This document shows, piece by piece, positions 54,801 to 64,000 of a stretch of 64,000 bases of DNA. The notes under the pieces were generated by a model that saw only the letters and a program-made list of their open reading frames with translations, was not told the origin of the DNA and searched no databases. Position numbers and translations under genes: made by a program. The stretch is from Scolanthus callimorphus (taxonomy: Eukaryota > Cnidaria > Anthozoa > Actiniaria > Edwardsiidae), in NCBI GenBank assembly GCA_033964015.1, contig CM066918.1, forward strand, positions 28,479,387-28,543,386, in the 5' to 3' direction. Positions within the stretch are counted from its first letter, which is position 1. The number at the start of each line of letters is the position of its first letter.

Positions 54801-56852
54801 CAAGGGAAACCAGTTCCTATGGATACAATTGAAAATGCTTTAGGAAGTAATCTATATTTTCCATGGCTTTTCAATGATTGGAAAATATTCAAATCGCTTG
54901 GGAAAATGTAAATATCAGAGGCCGACTCTCGACTGCAGCTCAAAGCTGAGAGAAGCTTGGGTCCCAGACGTTGAAACGTCCCCCCCTGAAACTGTGTAGG
55001 TGAGGCCTGGGTTTATTGTCTCATCCGAAAGACGGAAAGCACAGCAAGCTTAACTGACAATATAAAACACTTTCGATCACGACCCGAACAGGACAGAATA
55101 GAAATTTCTTTTCACAGCGATCGCAGAGCCGTACCACCATCCACTATTCCAACCCCAGATATGGAGATATCCGGAAGATACTACTGTATACGTTTGCCAT
55201 CATTTTTAGTAATATCATGCGAGCGAAACAGGGCCGACTTTTGGGGCTTTCATTTTGTAGTTCCTCCGCCCAAGAAGCGAATTATGAATTCATTATTGTA
55301 GGAAAAGTTTGCGAGGTTTATTCGTTAATTAGAATTTAATCCCGTATTTTTCTAATTATCTTACCATAACACCAACACCTATGAAAATTGTCGGTTTTCT
55401 GCCGAAGTTGTCTGACATCCAACCACCGACGAAAGCACCGAAGAACATGCCACCAAAGTAACATGACTGGATGGTAGCGGCAAGATAGGCACGGTCACAC
55501 AGAAGATTCCACTGAAGACGAGAGAAAAGCTGAAAGGCTAAAGTATTTCTCGTTACAGCCGATGCAAAACCTTGTTCATGGCGCTCTGCATTTCCCAAAC
55601 AAAGCTGCGGGTTTTTCACTTCTGCCAGTGAAACAAGCTCAGCCAATCAAGGTTGTCTTGTCCTGTTTCACCCAGTGCAGTCGCCTGGCTTCCACTTTGA
55701 TAATAATGATAATAAAAATAATAGGCATTTGATAATGAATGAGAATTTGGAGTTCTTCCATTTGGTGAGTACGACAATAGGCCTCCTCGGCTTGGGTGTA
55801 ATGTTTTCCCATTTCAGATCACGTAGCATTCCCATGAGTATTCTTTCTTTTTCTGCTACGCACCGAAAGATATATGAATATGGAAGCATTCCAGACAAAG
55901 AGAGAATACTCATGGGAATGCCTCGTGATCTGAAATGGGCAAAGCATTACGCCCAATCTATTGTTTGGAACAGCCCATTGTTAATTTACCTCGGTGACAG
56001 TGGACGTAAATTGTCCTTCATCGTAAACATAGTTGGTGCATCCAGTACAGCACACGTTGTCTTCACACGTGATATTCGCGTCTGCGCAGTAAAACCTAGG
56101 CGTACCCATGGCAAACACAAGTATCCCATACTGCATTGCCATTAGTGTGACTAGGAAATGCATGGAGGCGAAAAGGATGATCTGCACGGGTCCAAAGGAC
56201 CGGATGGTCTTGAAGACGTCATCATAGCGGCAGTGGCTGACGGGAGCAGTTTGTACCTCTTCTGCGTTGGCTTCAATGTTTTTCCACCATCTGAAAAAAA
56301 AGAGAGAAATCTAATTCTGATTTTCTATCACATTGGGCTGTTCCAAAAAAAAACGCATTTCGATTGGTTCATCTCTCTTTTATGAACGATGCAAAAGTTT
56401 TGTAACGCGTTATTAGGCAATCACCGGCTTTTGAGGTGCAATCTTGAAACATTTTTGTTAAACAGTCGATCTCGATTTCTGCGTGTCAAGGCCGTGGATC
56501 CAGGTTAGTTACCGCCATACTCTTGGGTAGAAAAAAAACAAGCAAAGAAGTAAACAAACAAAAACAAGGAAACAAACAAACAAAAGTTAAAAAATATTAA
56601 ACAAGAAAAAGCGGGAGTAGTTGGCACCATTGTACCAGAGATATATACATTTTATACAAATACATTTTGGTAGAAAAGAAAATTCAAAAAATCAAACCAA
56701 ACAAAAGCAAGGAAGTAAACAAACAAACAAAACGAAAAAAAACTACATAAAACAAGGAAAACTGAAAGTGAGTAGTGGTTCCCTCGGCCTACCTGTGCAC
56801 TTTCTTCGACTTCTCCAACTTCCTCCTCTACCTCTTTCATCTCTTCTTCCAT
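48814..56852 (-). CDS. SLC22-family organic cation transporter-like protein B
   Basis: Ten inferred minus-strand exons: 56852-56793 (tentative), 56290-55990, 55511-55365, 54816-54536, 53967-53719, 53448-53314, 52984-52905, 52525-52417, 51823-51751 and 49080-48814. Exon lengths match copy A at shared junctions (147, 135, 80, 109, 73). Two exons are fusions of A's pairs (281 = 81+200; 249 = 148+101). Motifs: CADANITCEDNVCCTGC, GGWMSDNFGRKP, FPASPRWLIAHNRLDEAHA, DLVRTPKLRKR, RFGRRIPY, SAQFLNAFLYGSELFPTVVR and TSRLGGMLTPYIA, with an acidic tail ending DHIKDTTV. The proposed first exon is very acidic (MEEEMKEVEEEVGEVEESAQ). Joining it to exon 2 needs one base fewer in the T5 run at 56279-56283, so the N-terminus is uncertain: an indel, or a different first exon. 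Confidence 0.87.
49824..50065 (+). repeat. Dispersed repeat, family B, copy 2
   Basis: It is the direct-orientation partner of 17572-17790, with a more complete hairpin: CCCCAATACATCCC near 49858 pairs with GGGATGTATTGGGG near 49887. It is located in the last, long intron of SLC22-B. Confidence 0.82.
51290..51456. mobile_element. MITE family D, copy 3
   Basis: TGTGTGGTTCCAGAAATTAT at the left and TATTTTCTGGAACCACACA at the right are inverted repeats. The inner CCATACAAATACTGTATTTT tract is shared with copies at 23785 and 31905. It lies in the last intron of SLC22-B. Confidence 0.85.
52085..52297. repeat. Family C palindromic repeat
   Basis: It runs from ATTCTCGAACCCAGAGCTCC to GGAGCTCTGGGTTCGAGAAT. 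GGGTC occurs on both sides, a possible target duplication. It lies in the intron between SLC22-B exons 52525-52417 and 51823-51751. Confidence 0.85.
52297..52412 (+). repeat. Three-unit repeat, about 43-bp period
   Basis: GTCTGGGTCGTTT (GTATGGGTCGTTT in the last unit) followed by CTGTAAATGTGATCATGCGC recurs three times right beside the family C insertion and next to the donor of SLC22-B exon 52525-52417. The array stops 5 bp short of the exon edge and does not copy exon sequence. Confidence 0.75.
55790..55965. repeat. Palindromic MITE in an SLC22-B intron
   Basis: CCCATTTCAGATCACG, then AGCATTCCCATGAGTATTCT pairs with AGAATACTCATGGGAATGCC, then TCGTGATCTGAAATGGG. GGGTGTAATG at the left matches CATTACGCCC at the right. 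It lies between exons 56290-55990 and 55511-55365. Confidence 0.85.
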
Positions 56853-59800
56853 CTCTTAACAATAGTAAGATTTCTTGATTCAGAAAGACAGTTTTGCTTG
56901 AAGGATAGTTAACCCCCGGGGGTTATTCTTATTCAGAAAATTCTAAGTTCTTCTTAAGAGTATTTACCACCGTATGCATTGCTACGCGACCTCCAAATTT
57001 ACTGTTTGCGATTTTACGCAAGAAAATTGTAACGTCAATTTTCTTGAACAGAAAGTTAAACATTCTAGGCAAGGAAGCCAAAGTATAGGTTAGCTGCCGA
57101 ATCTAGCGTTTTGGTTTGATTGACAGCTAAAAATCGCCCATCGCAACATCGAATTTTGAGGTCGCGTAGCAATGCATGCAGTGGTAGGACTGCAACAAGT
57201 ATAGGAGGTTCAAATGCAAGAAAAGAGGGACAATCGACTAAAATTTAGGCTTAGCCCCCAGTCCCTTGTGAATACCATTCTGCCCCCCCCCCCCCCCCCT
57301 CCCCTCCCCCCTCTTCCCACGTCGGTACTATTTTTTTCTGGACTAGGCTTGCGTACATGTAGTTTTTGTCACTGTCTCTCAAAATCGGGAGGGAAGCGTT
57401 GCGTGACCGTCGCAAAGGACGGTCTGCGCGGGAGACTAAATTGCATAAAGTTCTTAAAAATGCGAAGGAAAAGCCCCGGAAACGAGGTTGTAAATTTGTA
57501 TCCAGTCTTGATACAAAGCTACAAGCCTCGACATCCTACACAGCCTCTTGCGCTCCGAGGCTTGTAGCTTTGTGTCTACAATTGTTAGCCTGCGTAGCAA
57601 GCGTTTCCGTGGAGTTTTAGTGCTAGAGAAAAGAAAAACTAGAATTTTCGATGACTTGGCCGCGCGAAAGGGGATTCCGATCCTTCCTTCCTCTCCCCTC
57701 CCTTAGTCCCCTATGCAGCCCGTGTTATGTGTCGGTCACGCAACGCTTCCTCCCGCGGCCAAACGTTTCTCTGACCTCTGCATGAAACCCACGGGAAACA
57801 CTGGGTCACAAGCCGCTGCGTAAAAGACTATAAAGGCAAAGCTGGTTAACAATATTCTATATTTATTATTCTGCTGGTCAAAGTATCACCTTACCACCTG
57901 AAACCTCAGTGCCTCACTAGATATTAGCTGATATTGGAATTTTGTCTTTGGCCGTAAGGGACTACATAAATGAACACAAAACCGTCATAAACTAGAAGTT
58001 AGAACTCTTAGAAAGCACATTTCCATTTTGGCCTCGTCTTAAACGATAAACATGTCGAATAAAGTGTAACTTCAAGCTGCTAAAGCTTTCGAGCTGCAAG
58101 TGTGGGTAGTCGGTCTCACACATTTACATTTTATTTACATTTTAGTAAGACGTACCACTGATGCAAGCTGGAACACTACAATACAATTGTAATATATATT
58201 TCTAGCACCTATTGCTTACCTTAATTTTGTACTTTCACTGTAGATGCCGTTTATTCGGAAGAGCTACTTCTGCACACAATTCAAAGTTTGGAAATCTGAT
58301 CATGTAATAACACTTGAAGGTGAATACCTCCAGTCACTCATACCGCTCAAGGTGAAAAGGTCGTAGGACGTTGAGCCCCTCCCAGGGGTTGTAGGAACAC
58401 GGGAACAAGCGCTTTTATTTTCGGGGAACATGGGAACAAGCACATTTACTTTCGGGGAACAGGGGAACGTCTGCTACATTTTGGGGAACAAGGGAACACT
58501 GCTTTCAAAATCTATTATAAATGCATTTTCATATATTTTCGGTTTCCCGAGCCATTTAAAAATAATGAACGATAAAAGGATCAAAGTGTTGTCACTGTTT
58601 TCAGGGATCCATAAGGGCTTTTAGGGTCCATTTTTACTCAAGATCATTATGTATCACGAGTCAGGCTAGGAATTGTGGGAAGCTTGTCCCGAGCTCTCCA
58701 CCCGCACAAACATTGGATGGGTTAGGTTAGACAGGAACCCATAAGTAGCAGCTTCCAACTGGCTTATAAAATTGAGGATAATTATTTGTTTGCTGGTTAT
58801 GCTAGAGAGCATAATACACTAAGATGAAATTATAGCAATGAGAGGTATTCACATGTAAATTGTAAATTGCGTCATGAAATGTTCTAAAAAAATCATTAAA
58901 AATGCTTTCTCATGGACATATGAGATGGAAGCCCCATCGCACATGGGTTTAGGGACTGGTCAAAAATTAGAGGGGAGGGCTGGTGCATTTTTATTTTGGT
59001 CTACATGATTTTGGGAAACCCTTCCCTGACAAGATGCAAGAAAAATGTTGGCCCTCCCAAATGCGATGTCTTTCGTACCTTAAAGTTACTGCATCTGTGT
59101 ATGTTTTACATAGACATGAACATTATGTATCCAGGTTGAGCATTATCATTGTTATTGGTAAATCTAGAGATCCTATTACAGGTCGTGGCAAGCCTCCAAA
59201 AACTGTGGTGAGTTGGCATAATATATCAACAACTCAAGTCAGCTTTTAGGGAAAGTAAAATTTAGACTCGCTCAGAGCATGTGAAATTACCGCATTTTGG
59301 GGAAATTTTGATATGTAGGATGCAAAATCGGGAGTTTTAAGGATTGATTGGGGAAAAAACACTACGGGTTTGCGTAAAAAATAATGACCCTCCCTTTACC
59401 ATTTGCACCAATTTTTTTTTACCCTTCCTTTTTCACCTGCATGAAAATTAGAGGCCCTCCCCATATTTGCACCAGCCCTCCCTCCTCTAATTTAGGACTC
59501 TAATTTATGACCAGTCCCTTAGGCTAGGTTTCTAATATGGGTAAGGTGGATTAATTATAGGGAACGGTGAAAATACATTTATAGGGATCATGGGAACATC
59601 GCAAATAATTTTGGGGATCACGGGAACATGAGCTAAAACCATTTTAGGGAACAAGTGGTTTTATTAATGGGGAACAAGGGAGAAAATGGAAAAAAATGAT
59701 TGGAACATATACACCCCCCTGGGAGGGGCTCGACGTTTAGCCATTCTCGGCGCGGAGAGCCGAAAGCAGGCTCATACTAGTCCAATACTCTGACAAATTT

Positions 59801-59909
59801 ATGCATGGTATTGTTCTTCTCCATTGTATTGCCTCGTTCTATAATACACTCCATTGCACTCCATTGTTTTAGACAATGCCTTGCATAAATTTGTCAGTGT
59901 ATAGGACAA
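56853..59909. other. Gene-free region upstream of SLC22-B
   Basis: No coding gene was recognised. It includes C runs near 57283-57300, an inverted repeat around GCTACAAGCCTCG (about 57519) and CGAGGCTTGTAGC (about 57557), and the nested elements at 58368-59737. The start of SLC22-B and probably its promoter lie at the left edge. Confidence 0.55.
58368..59737. mobile_element. Large foldback element with a second element nested inside
   Basis: Outer ends: ACGTTGAGCCCCTCCCAGGG at 58368 and CCCTGGGAGGGGCTCGACGT ending near 59736. The outer body repeats GGGGAACAAGGGAACA-type motifs. Nested inside, about 58946-59525, is another inverted-repeat element whose ends read AGGGACTGGTCAAAAATTAG, then AGGGCTGGTGCA, and TGCACCAGCCCTCCCTCCTC through GACCAGTCCCT. 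Neither has a transposase. Confidence 0.8.
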
Positions 59910-59993
59910 CCAAATTCCAACATTAGTGAAAATTCCTAATACAGTGTTGACAGCCGCAATGTCTCATAATAAATACATTATTGGCGGTTGTAC

Positions 59994-60415
59994 CACGGGC
60001 GATAAGATAAATTCGGTATAAATTCACGAAAAATTATTGAAGTTCTTTTCAGCGTAGTGACATGTTTTAGCCATTTTCTCTTCTCTTGAGGGCGAAAAGG
60101 GCAAGGGTTACTCATTACCTGGCGCGCGTTACTTTTTAACCAGCGAGCCCAATAAACCGTCAGTTCAGTTGAACAAACACAACTACAAAGAGCGCGTGTC
60201 TCGAGACTGAATGAAGCCAAACGCTACTAGGGAAAATGGCTAAAATGTCACTACGCTGAAAAGAACTTCGATTTAGAGGTAAGGGGCAAATAAGAAATTA
60301 AATGATCAAATTTTGCATAGAATTTGCAAGTAAAATGAGCCAATAATGCACGTAAAATCACAAATGGTAATTTTTCATGAATTTATACCGAATTTATCTT
60401 ATCGCCCGTGGACGT
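59994..60415. mobile_element. MITE inserted in the giant foldback, 8-bp target duplication
   Basis: It begins CACGGGCGATAAGATAAATT, and the right arm reads AATTTATCTTATCGCCCGTG. GGTTGTAC flanks both sides (59986-59993 and 60416-60423). The undisturbed equivalent is visible in the opposite arm of the host element near 61930 (inverse of TTGTACGCG), which supports a later insertion. Confidence 0.85.
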
Positions 60416-60446
60416 GGTTGTACGCGTGAGCCGAGTATCAATTTAT

Positions 60447-61613
60447 TACGGTGGCCCATAAGGGACATCCCAATTTTATATCGCTCATTTCGATTTGAGC
60501 AATAAAACGGGCGATTTCAAAATGGGCGATCGCCAATTTCAAAATGGGCGGTGAAAAATGGGCGATCGCCAATTTCAAAATGGGCGATGAAAAATGGGCG
60601 ATCGCCAATTTCAAAATGGGCGATGAAAAATGGGCGATCGCCAATTTCAAAATGGGCGATGAAAAATGGGCGATCGCCAATTTCAAAATGGGCGATGAAA
60701 AATGGGCGATCGCCAATTTCAAAATGGGCGATGAAAAATGGGCGATCGCCAATTTCAAAATGGGCGATGAAAAATGGGCGATCGCCAATTTCAAAATGGG
60801 CAGTGGAAATGGGCGATCGCCAATTTCAAAATGAGCGGTGAAAAATGGGCGATGAAAAATGGGCGATCGCCAATTTCAAAATGGGCGATGAAAAATGGGC
60901 GATCGCCAGTTTCAAAGACTAACTATGGGGCGGTCGCCATATCACTTGCCCTGACTGCGCATGCGCGAGCGGCACATGGAGAAAAACATGGCTTCTCCTC
61001 AGGCGAGTTCTTGTCTATTAATAACTGCTTCGAGAACAGATAGATCTTTATTTCTGCGAATTTCAGTAAATATTGTTCGAAATTGTTGCAAAAAACTCAC
61101 CTTCTCGATGCCACCAAGACAAGAACTCGCCTGAGGAGAAGCCATGTTTTTCTCCACGTGCCGCTCGCGCATGCGCAGTCAGGGCAAGTGATATGGCGAC
61201 CGCCCCATAGTTAGTCTTTGAAATTGGCGATCGCCCATTTTTCATCGCCCATTTTGAAATTGGCGATCGCCCATTTTTCATCGCCCATTTTTCACCGTCA
61301 TTTGAAATTGGCGATCGCCCATTTCCACTGCCCATTTGAAATTGGCGATCGCCCATTTTTCATCGCCCATTTTGAAATTGGCGATCGCCCATTTTTCATC
61401 GCCCATTTTGAAATTGGCGATCGCCCATTTTTCATCGCCCATTTTGAAATTGGCGATCGCCCATTTTTCATCGCCCATTTTGAAATTGGCGATCGCCCAT
61501 TTTTCACCGCCCATTTTGAAATTGGCGATCGCCCATTTTGAAATCGCCCGTTTTTATTGCTCAAATCGAAATGAGCGATATAAAATTGGGATGTCCCTTA
61601 TGGGCCACCGTAA
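60447..61613. repeat. Long palindrome of 36-bp GCGATCGC repeats
   Basis: The left arm has about eleven and the right arm about ten or eleven units of GGGCGATGAAAAATGGGCGA, then TCGCCAATTTCAAAAT (36 bp), inverted about a 95-bp centre (61014-61110). Arm ends read GTGGCCCATAAGGGACATCC and its complement. Because 36 is a multiple of 3, several frames stay open on both strands. These are not genes. Confidence 0.95.
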
Positions 61614-62009
61614 TTTATTTAGCAATTTTACCCTACCAATTTTAGAAGCTTCTCGATGAAAACGAAACTACATAATAGAACTGTAGAACTCAACCTGACC
61701 CTATTTATGACTAAAACGTGGAAAATGGATGCTTTCTCCGTGTGTATAAGTTTCCCCTTTTAGCTGGCTACAATTTACAGAACGATTTTCTTGTTTTGGT
61801 AGAAACGCCAATTCTGGTTCAGGTGACGTTTTCTCGTTGTTTTCGGCTCGCGCTTTCTGCTTGAATTATGATATGAGTCCAATACTATTACTTGGAGAGC
61901 TAAAAATTGATACTCGGCTCCCGCGTACAACAGCCAATAATTTATTTATTATGAGACATTGCGGCTGTCAATACTGTATTAGGAATTTTCACTAATGCTG
62001 TAATTTGGT

Positions 62010-62737
62010 ACCCTTGCATCTTTTGCATCTTTTCTTCTTTTGCATCTTGCACCCGGGGGGGGGGGGGGGGGGGGGGGGATCTTGCATCTTGAAATAGTGC
62101 AAACCTCGCTGAAAACCAGAAAACAGTTTTGACCCTCGGATGGTCACGATATGGCCACAGTAAACACAACACAGAAATATGAGAAAAACACTCGCGAGAT
62201 CGAGATGAGTTATCCCGCGCGGAAAGTGGTCCGGGCCGGGCGAATTTTTTTTTCGGGGTCGGTTCCGTGTCAGGCGCCGCGCATGCGCGAAACTCATATG
62301 AGCCTTCGAGGAAATACATCAGCGGTTACTCCCCAATGCACAAACAAACATGGCGGACGACAAACTTCACTTACGACCAGCGCAGTTTGCGCTCACAAGG
62401 TAAGCAGTGTATAACAAAGAAATCTCGAGTTATCAGGGAACGTGGGGCGAAACTTGAGTGATTCATAGTTACGCTTCGCTTATTTGTAAATTCTGCTCTT
62501 GACACATTTGAGTAGGACATCGAACACGCGCTTTCAAAAGTTCAATAGCGATATGTTGTTGGTGTCGCTAAAAGATCATGCTAAGTAGTGGTAGATTCGG
62601 AGTAACAGATCAATACTCCTATGATATAGCTAATAACTTTAATATATTATTATTACTCTACACTAAGCAGGTAACACTGTGATGGCTCAAAATTGTGTGT
62701 TGTTGGAAGTCAAGAGGCAAAATCCGAAACATTCCAC
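62010..62737. other. Short spacer between the foldback and the LINE fragment
   Basis: No gene was recognised. It contains a G run (about 62055-62078) and otherwise unremarkable AT-rich sequence up to the point where reverse-transcriptase homology begins. Confidence 0.5.
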
Positions 62738-63722
62738 AATGTTTCGGTTCTTATTGACCACCAGGTGTTGATAAAAAAGATCAAATCACTCCAGATCCAC
62801 CCCTGTTATCAGCGCTGGATAGCTGCATTTTTGGAAGGCAGAACTCAATCTGTTAAGTTAGGCTCTTCAGCATCGTCCTTTGTTAGATTAAATGGAGGCA
62901 TCCCTCAAGGGACAAAAATGTCACCAATCCTATTTGCTATCATGGTAGATGACCTTCTACACGACTGGTGCCCTCGAACAAAATATGTTGATGACTTAAC
63001 TTGTATTGAAATCATCCCTAGAAACACCCCTTCCATTCTTAACTTCATAGTGTCTGAAGTTCAGGAGTTCGCCTGCACTAATAACATGCAATTGAATCCA
63101 GGGAAATGTAAGGTGTTGTCAGTCGACTTTCTTCACTATAATAGTTATCAATGTCCGCCAGTCGCTACGGGCGGTGTTGTATTAGAGCAAGTCAGATCAT
63201 TTAGCTACTCGGGGTTTATATAACCGAAGATCTGACTTGGGCGGTTCACTGCAACTTTATAGTGAAGAGGGCCAACCGTCGTCTTTATGCTCTTAGGGCA
63301 CTTAAGCGCTCTAGTGTCCCGTCTGCAGATGTAGTTATTGTGTACACTTCCTTAGTAAGACCTATCTTAGAGTATGCATGTGTTGTATTTGCAAACCTAC
63401 CACTCTATCTATCGGATGCCATAGAAAAATACAAATACGTGCCCTAAGAATCATTCATCCAGCATTGTCATATAGTGAAGCTCTAAGAGAGAGTAGACTA
63501 CAACCACTCTGCGAGAGAAGGGAAATCGCCTGTGAAAGATTCATCAGGAATCTAAGCCCAGAAAATCCCATGTACAAATTAGTCCAAAGTCGTATTATCT
63601 CACCCCAATGTAATTATGCTTTAAGACCAAGAGAATCGAACATTATCATCAAAAACACTGCTACAAATAGATTCAAGAATTTCGTGACGAACAAATACGC
63701 GAATTGTAGCACACGCGAATAA
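62738..63722 (+). mobile_element. 5'-truncated LINE (CR1/L2-like) reverse transcriptase
   Basis: Homology starts abruptly at VLIDHQVLIKKIKSL and runs through the RT palm: GGIPQGTKMSPILFAIMVDD (motif B region), KYVDDLT (catalytic YVDD) and MQLNPGKCKVL (motif D), then LTWAVHCNF, YTSLVRPILEYACVVF and RALRIIHPALSYSEALRESR, ending RFKNFVTNKYANCSTRE stop. The endonuclease and N-terminal RT are missing, as in typical 5'-truncated insertions. Two one-base shifts, in a T3 run (63215-63217) and an A5 run (63425-63429), break the frame. It is an inactive copy. Confidence 0.9.
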
Positions 63723-63836
63723 GTTTGCTATTGTATATACTTGTAAACCCCTCTGTTTTTGTATTTTGTGTAAGTGCTATGATCCTGACCAGGCCTGTAA
63801 TTCAGCTGCTGCTGCAAAAGGTCATAATAAACTACA

Positions 63837-63837
<1 letters not shown>

Positions 63838-63889
<52 letters not shown>

Positions 63890-63890
63890 G
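63838..63890 (+). repeat. (ATCT)n microsatellite at the LINE 3' end
   Basis: About 13 tandem ATCT units follow AATAAACTACAT, roughly 100 bp after the LINE stop codon. Its position suits the short-repeat tail of CR1/L2-type LINEs. Confidence 0.9.
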
Positions 63891-64000
63891 TAGATTTTTC
63901 TTGTCCCTAGTGTAACCCAAAATAAGCTAAGCTGTAGAAGTTTCAATAATCACTGACAAAAGAATCCAACACGGGATAAGTTAGTGTTAGAGGTATGTTT

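Larger units (their letters stand above)
59910..62009. mobile_element. Giant composite foldback element
   Basis: Outer inverted ends are CATTAGTGAAAATTCCTAAT (left, from about 59922) and ATTAGGAATTTTCACTAATG (right, to about 61997). They are followed inward by matching GACAGCCGCAATGTCTCATA and TATGAGACATTGCGGCTGTC. The central arms (60447-61013 and 61111-61613) carry tandem repeats. The left outer arm is interrupted by a separate insertion (59994-60415), and the right arm by about 275 bp near 61620-61890. No protein-coding gene is present. Confidence 0.85.

Noticed and set aside
60438..61659. Several long open frames on both strands (repeats of LKLAIAHFSSPI and KMGDEKWAIANF types)
   Set aside because: They arise because the 36-bp repeat is divisible by three. 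The frames are mirror and shift versions of the same DNA with no start context or homology.

Overview
This window is intron-rich, AT-rich metazoan nuclear DNA, packed with small inverted-repeat transposons (MITEs) and minisatellites. It is most likely from a cnidarian, probably an anthozoan or coral. That assignment is an inference from the protein set, the LINE type and the kinds of short palindromic repeats; no marker gene fixes the species. I rebuilt the gene models by hand, by conceptual splicing at GT-AG sites and by comparing duplicated copies. No tRNA or rRNA gene or bacterial feature was recognised.

Layout. (1) 1-16.9 kb: a tandem segmental duplication (1-9422 and 11326-16945) carrying two plus-strand copies of a secreted fibrinogen-related (ficolin-like) gene. 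Copy 2 (12792-16657) is intact, with 4 exons and 293 aa. Copy 1 (1479-9161) is broken by frameshifts. Its exon 3 end plus splice donor is amplified into a 12-unit array with a 127-bp period, and several MITEs have inserted that can be seen as filled versus empty sites against copy 2. (2) 19.3-26.9 kb, minus strand: nine exons of the N-terminal WD40 half of a WDR7/WDR72 (rabconnectin-3 beta) gene; the rest of the gene was not found. (3) 27.2-36.3 kb, plus strand: a nine-exon TXNL1 (thioredoxin plus PITH) gene, head to head with WDR7 across about 330 bp. As I recall the human map, TXNL1 and WDR7 are also head-to-head neighbours there, so this looks like ancient microsynteny around a shared promoter. 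(4) 38.0-56.9 kb, minus strand: two tandem SLC22 organic-cation-transporter-like genes. The first (38063-44788) is intact, with 11 exons and 541 aa. The second (48814-56852) has the same junctions except that two introns are absent. (5) 57-64 kb: gene-poor DNA with nested foldback elements, a very large palindrome built of 36-bp GCGATCGC-containing repeats, and a 5'-truncated, frameshifted LINE reverse transcriptase with an (ATCT)n tail.

The genes do not form one pathway. WDR7 and TXNL1 are probably linked by shared transcription. The fibrinogen-related and SLC22 genes are local tandem expansions. The most unusual signals are two independent tandem arrays that start inside an exon and copy the exon-intron boundary with its splice donor, the intron presence/absence between the SLC22 paralogues, the conserved WDR7-TXNL1 pairing, and a recurring pattern of one-base homopolymer length changes in exons that may be decay or assembly error.
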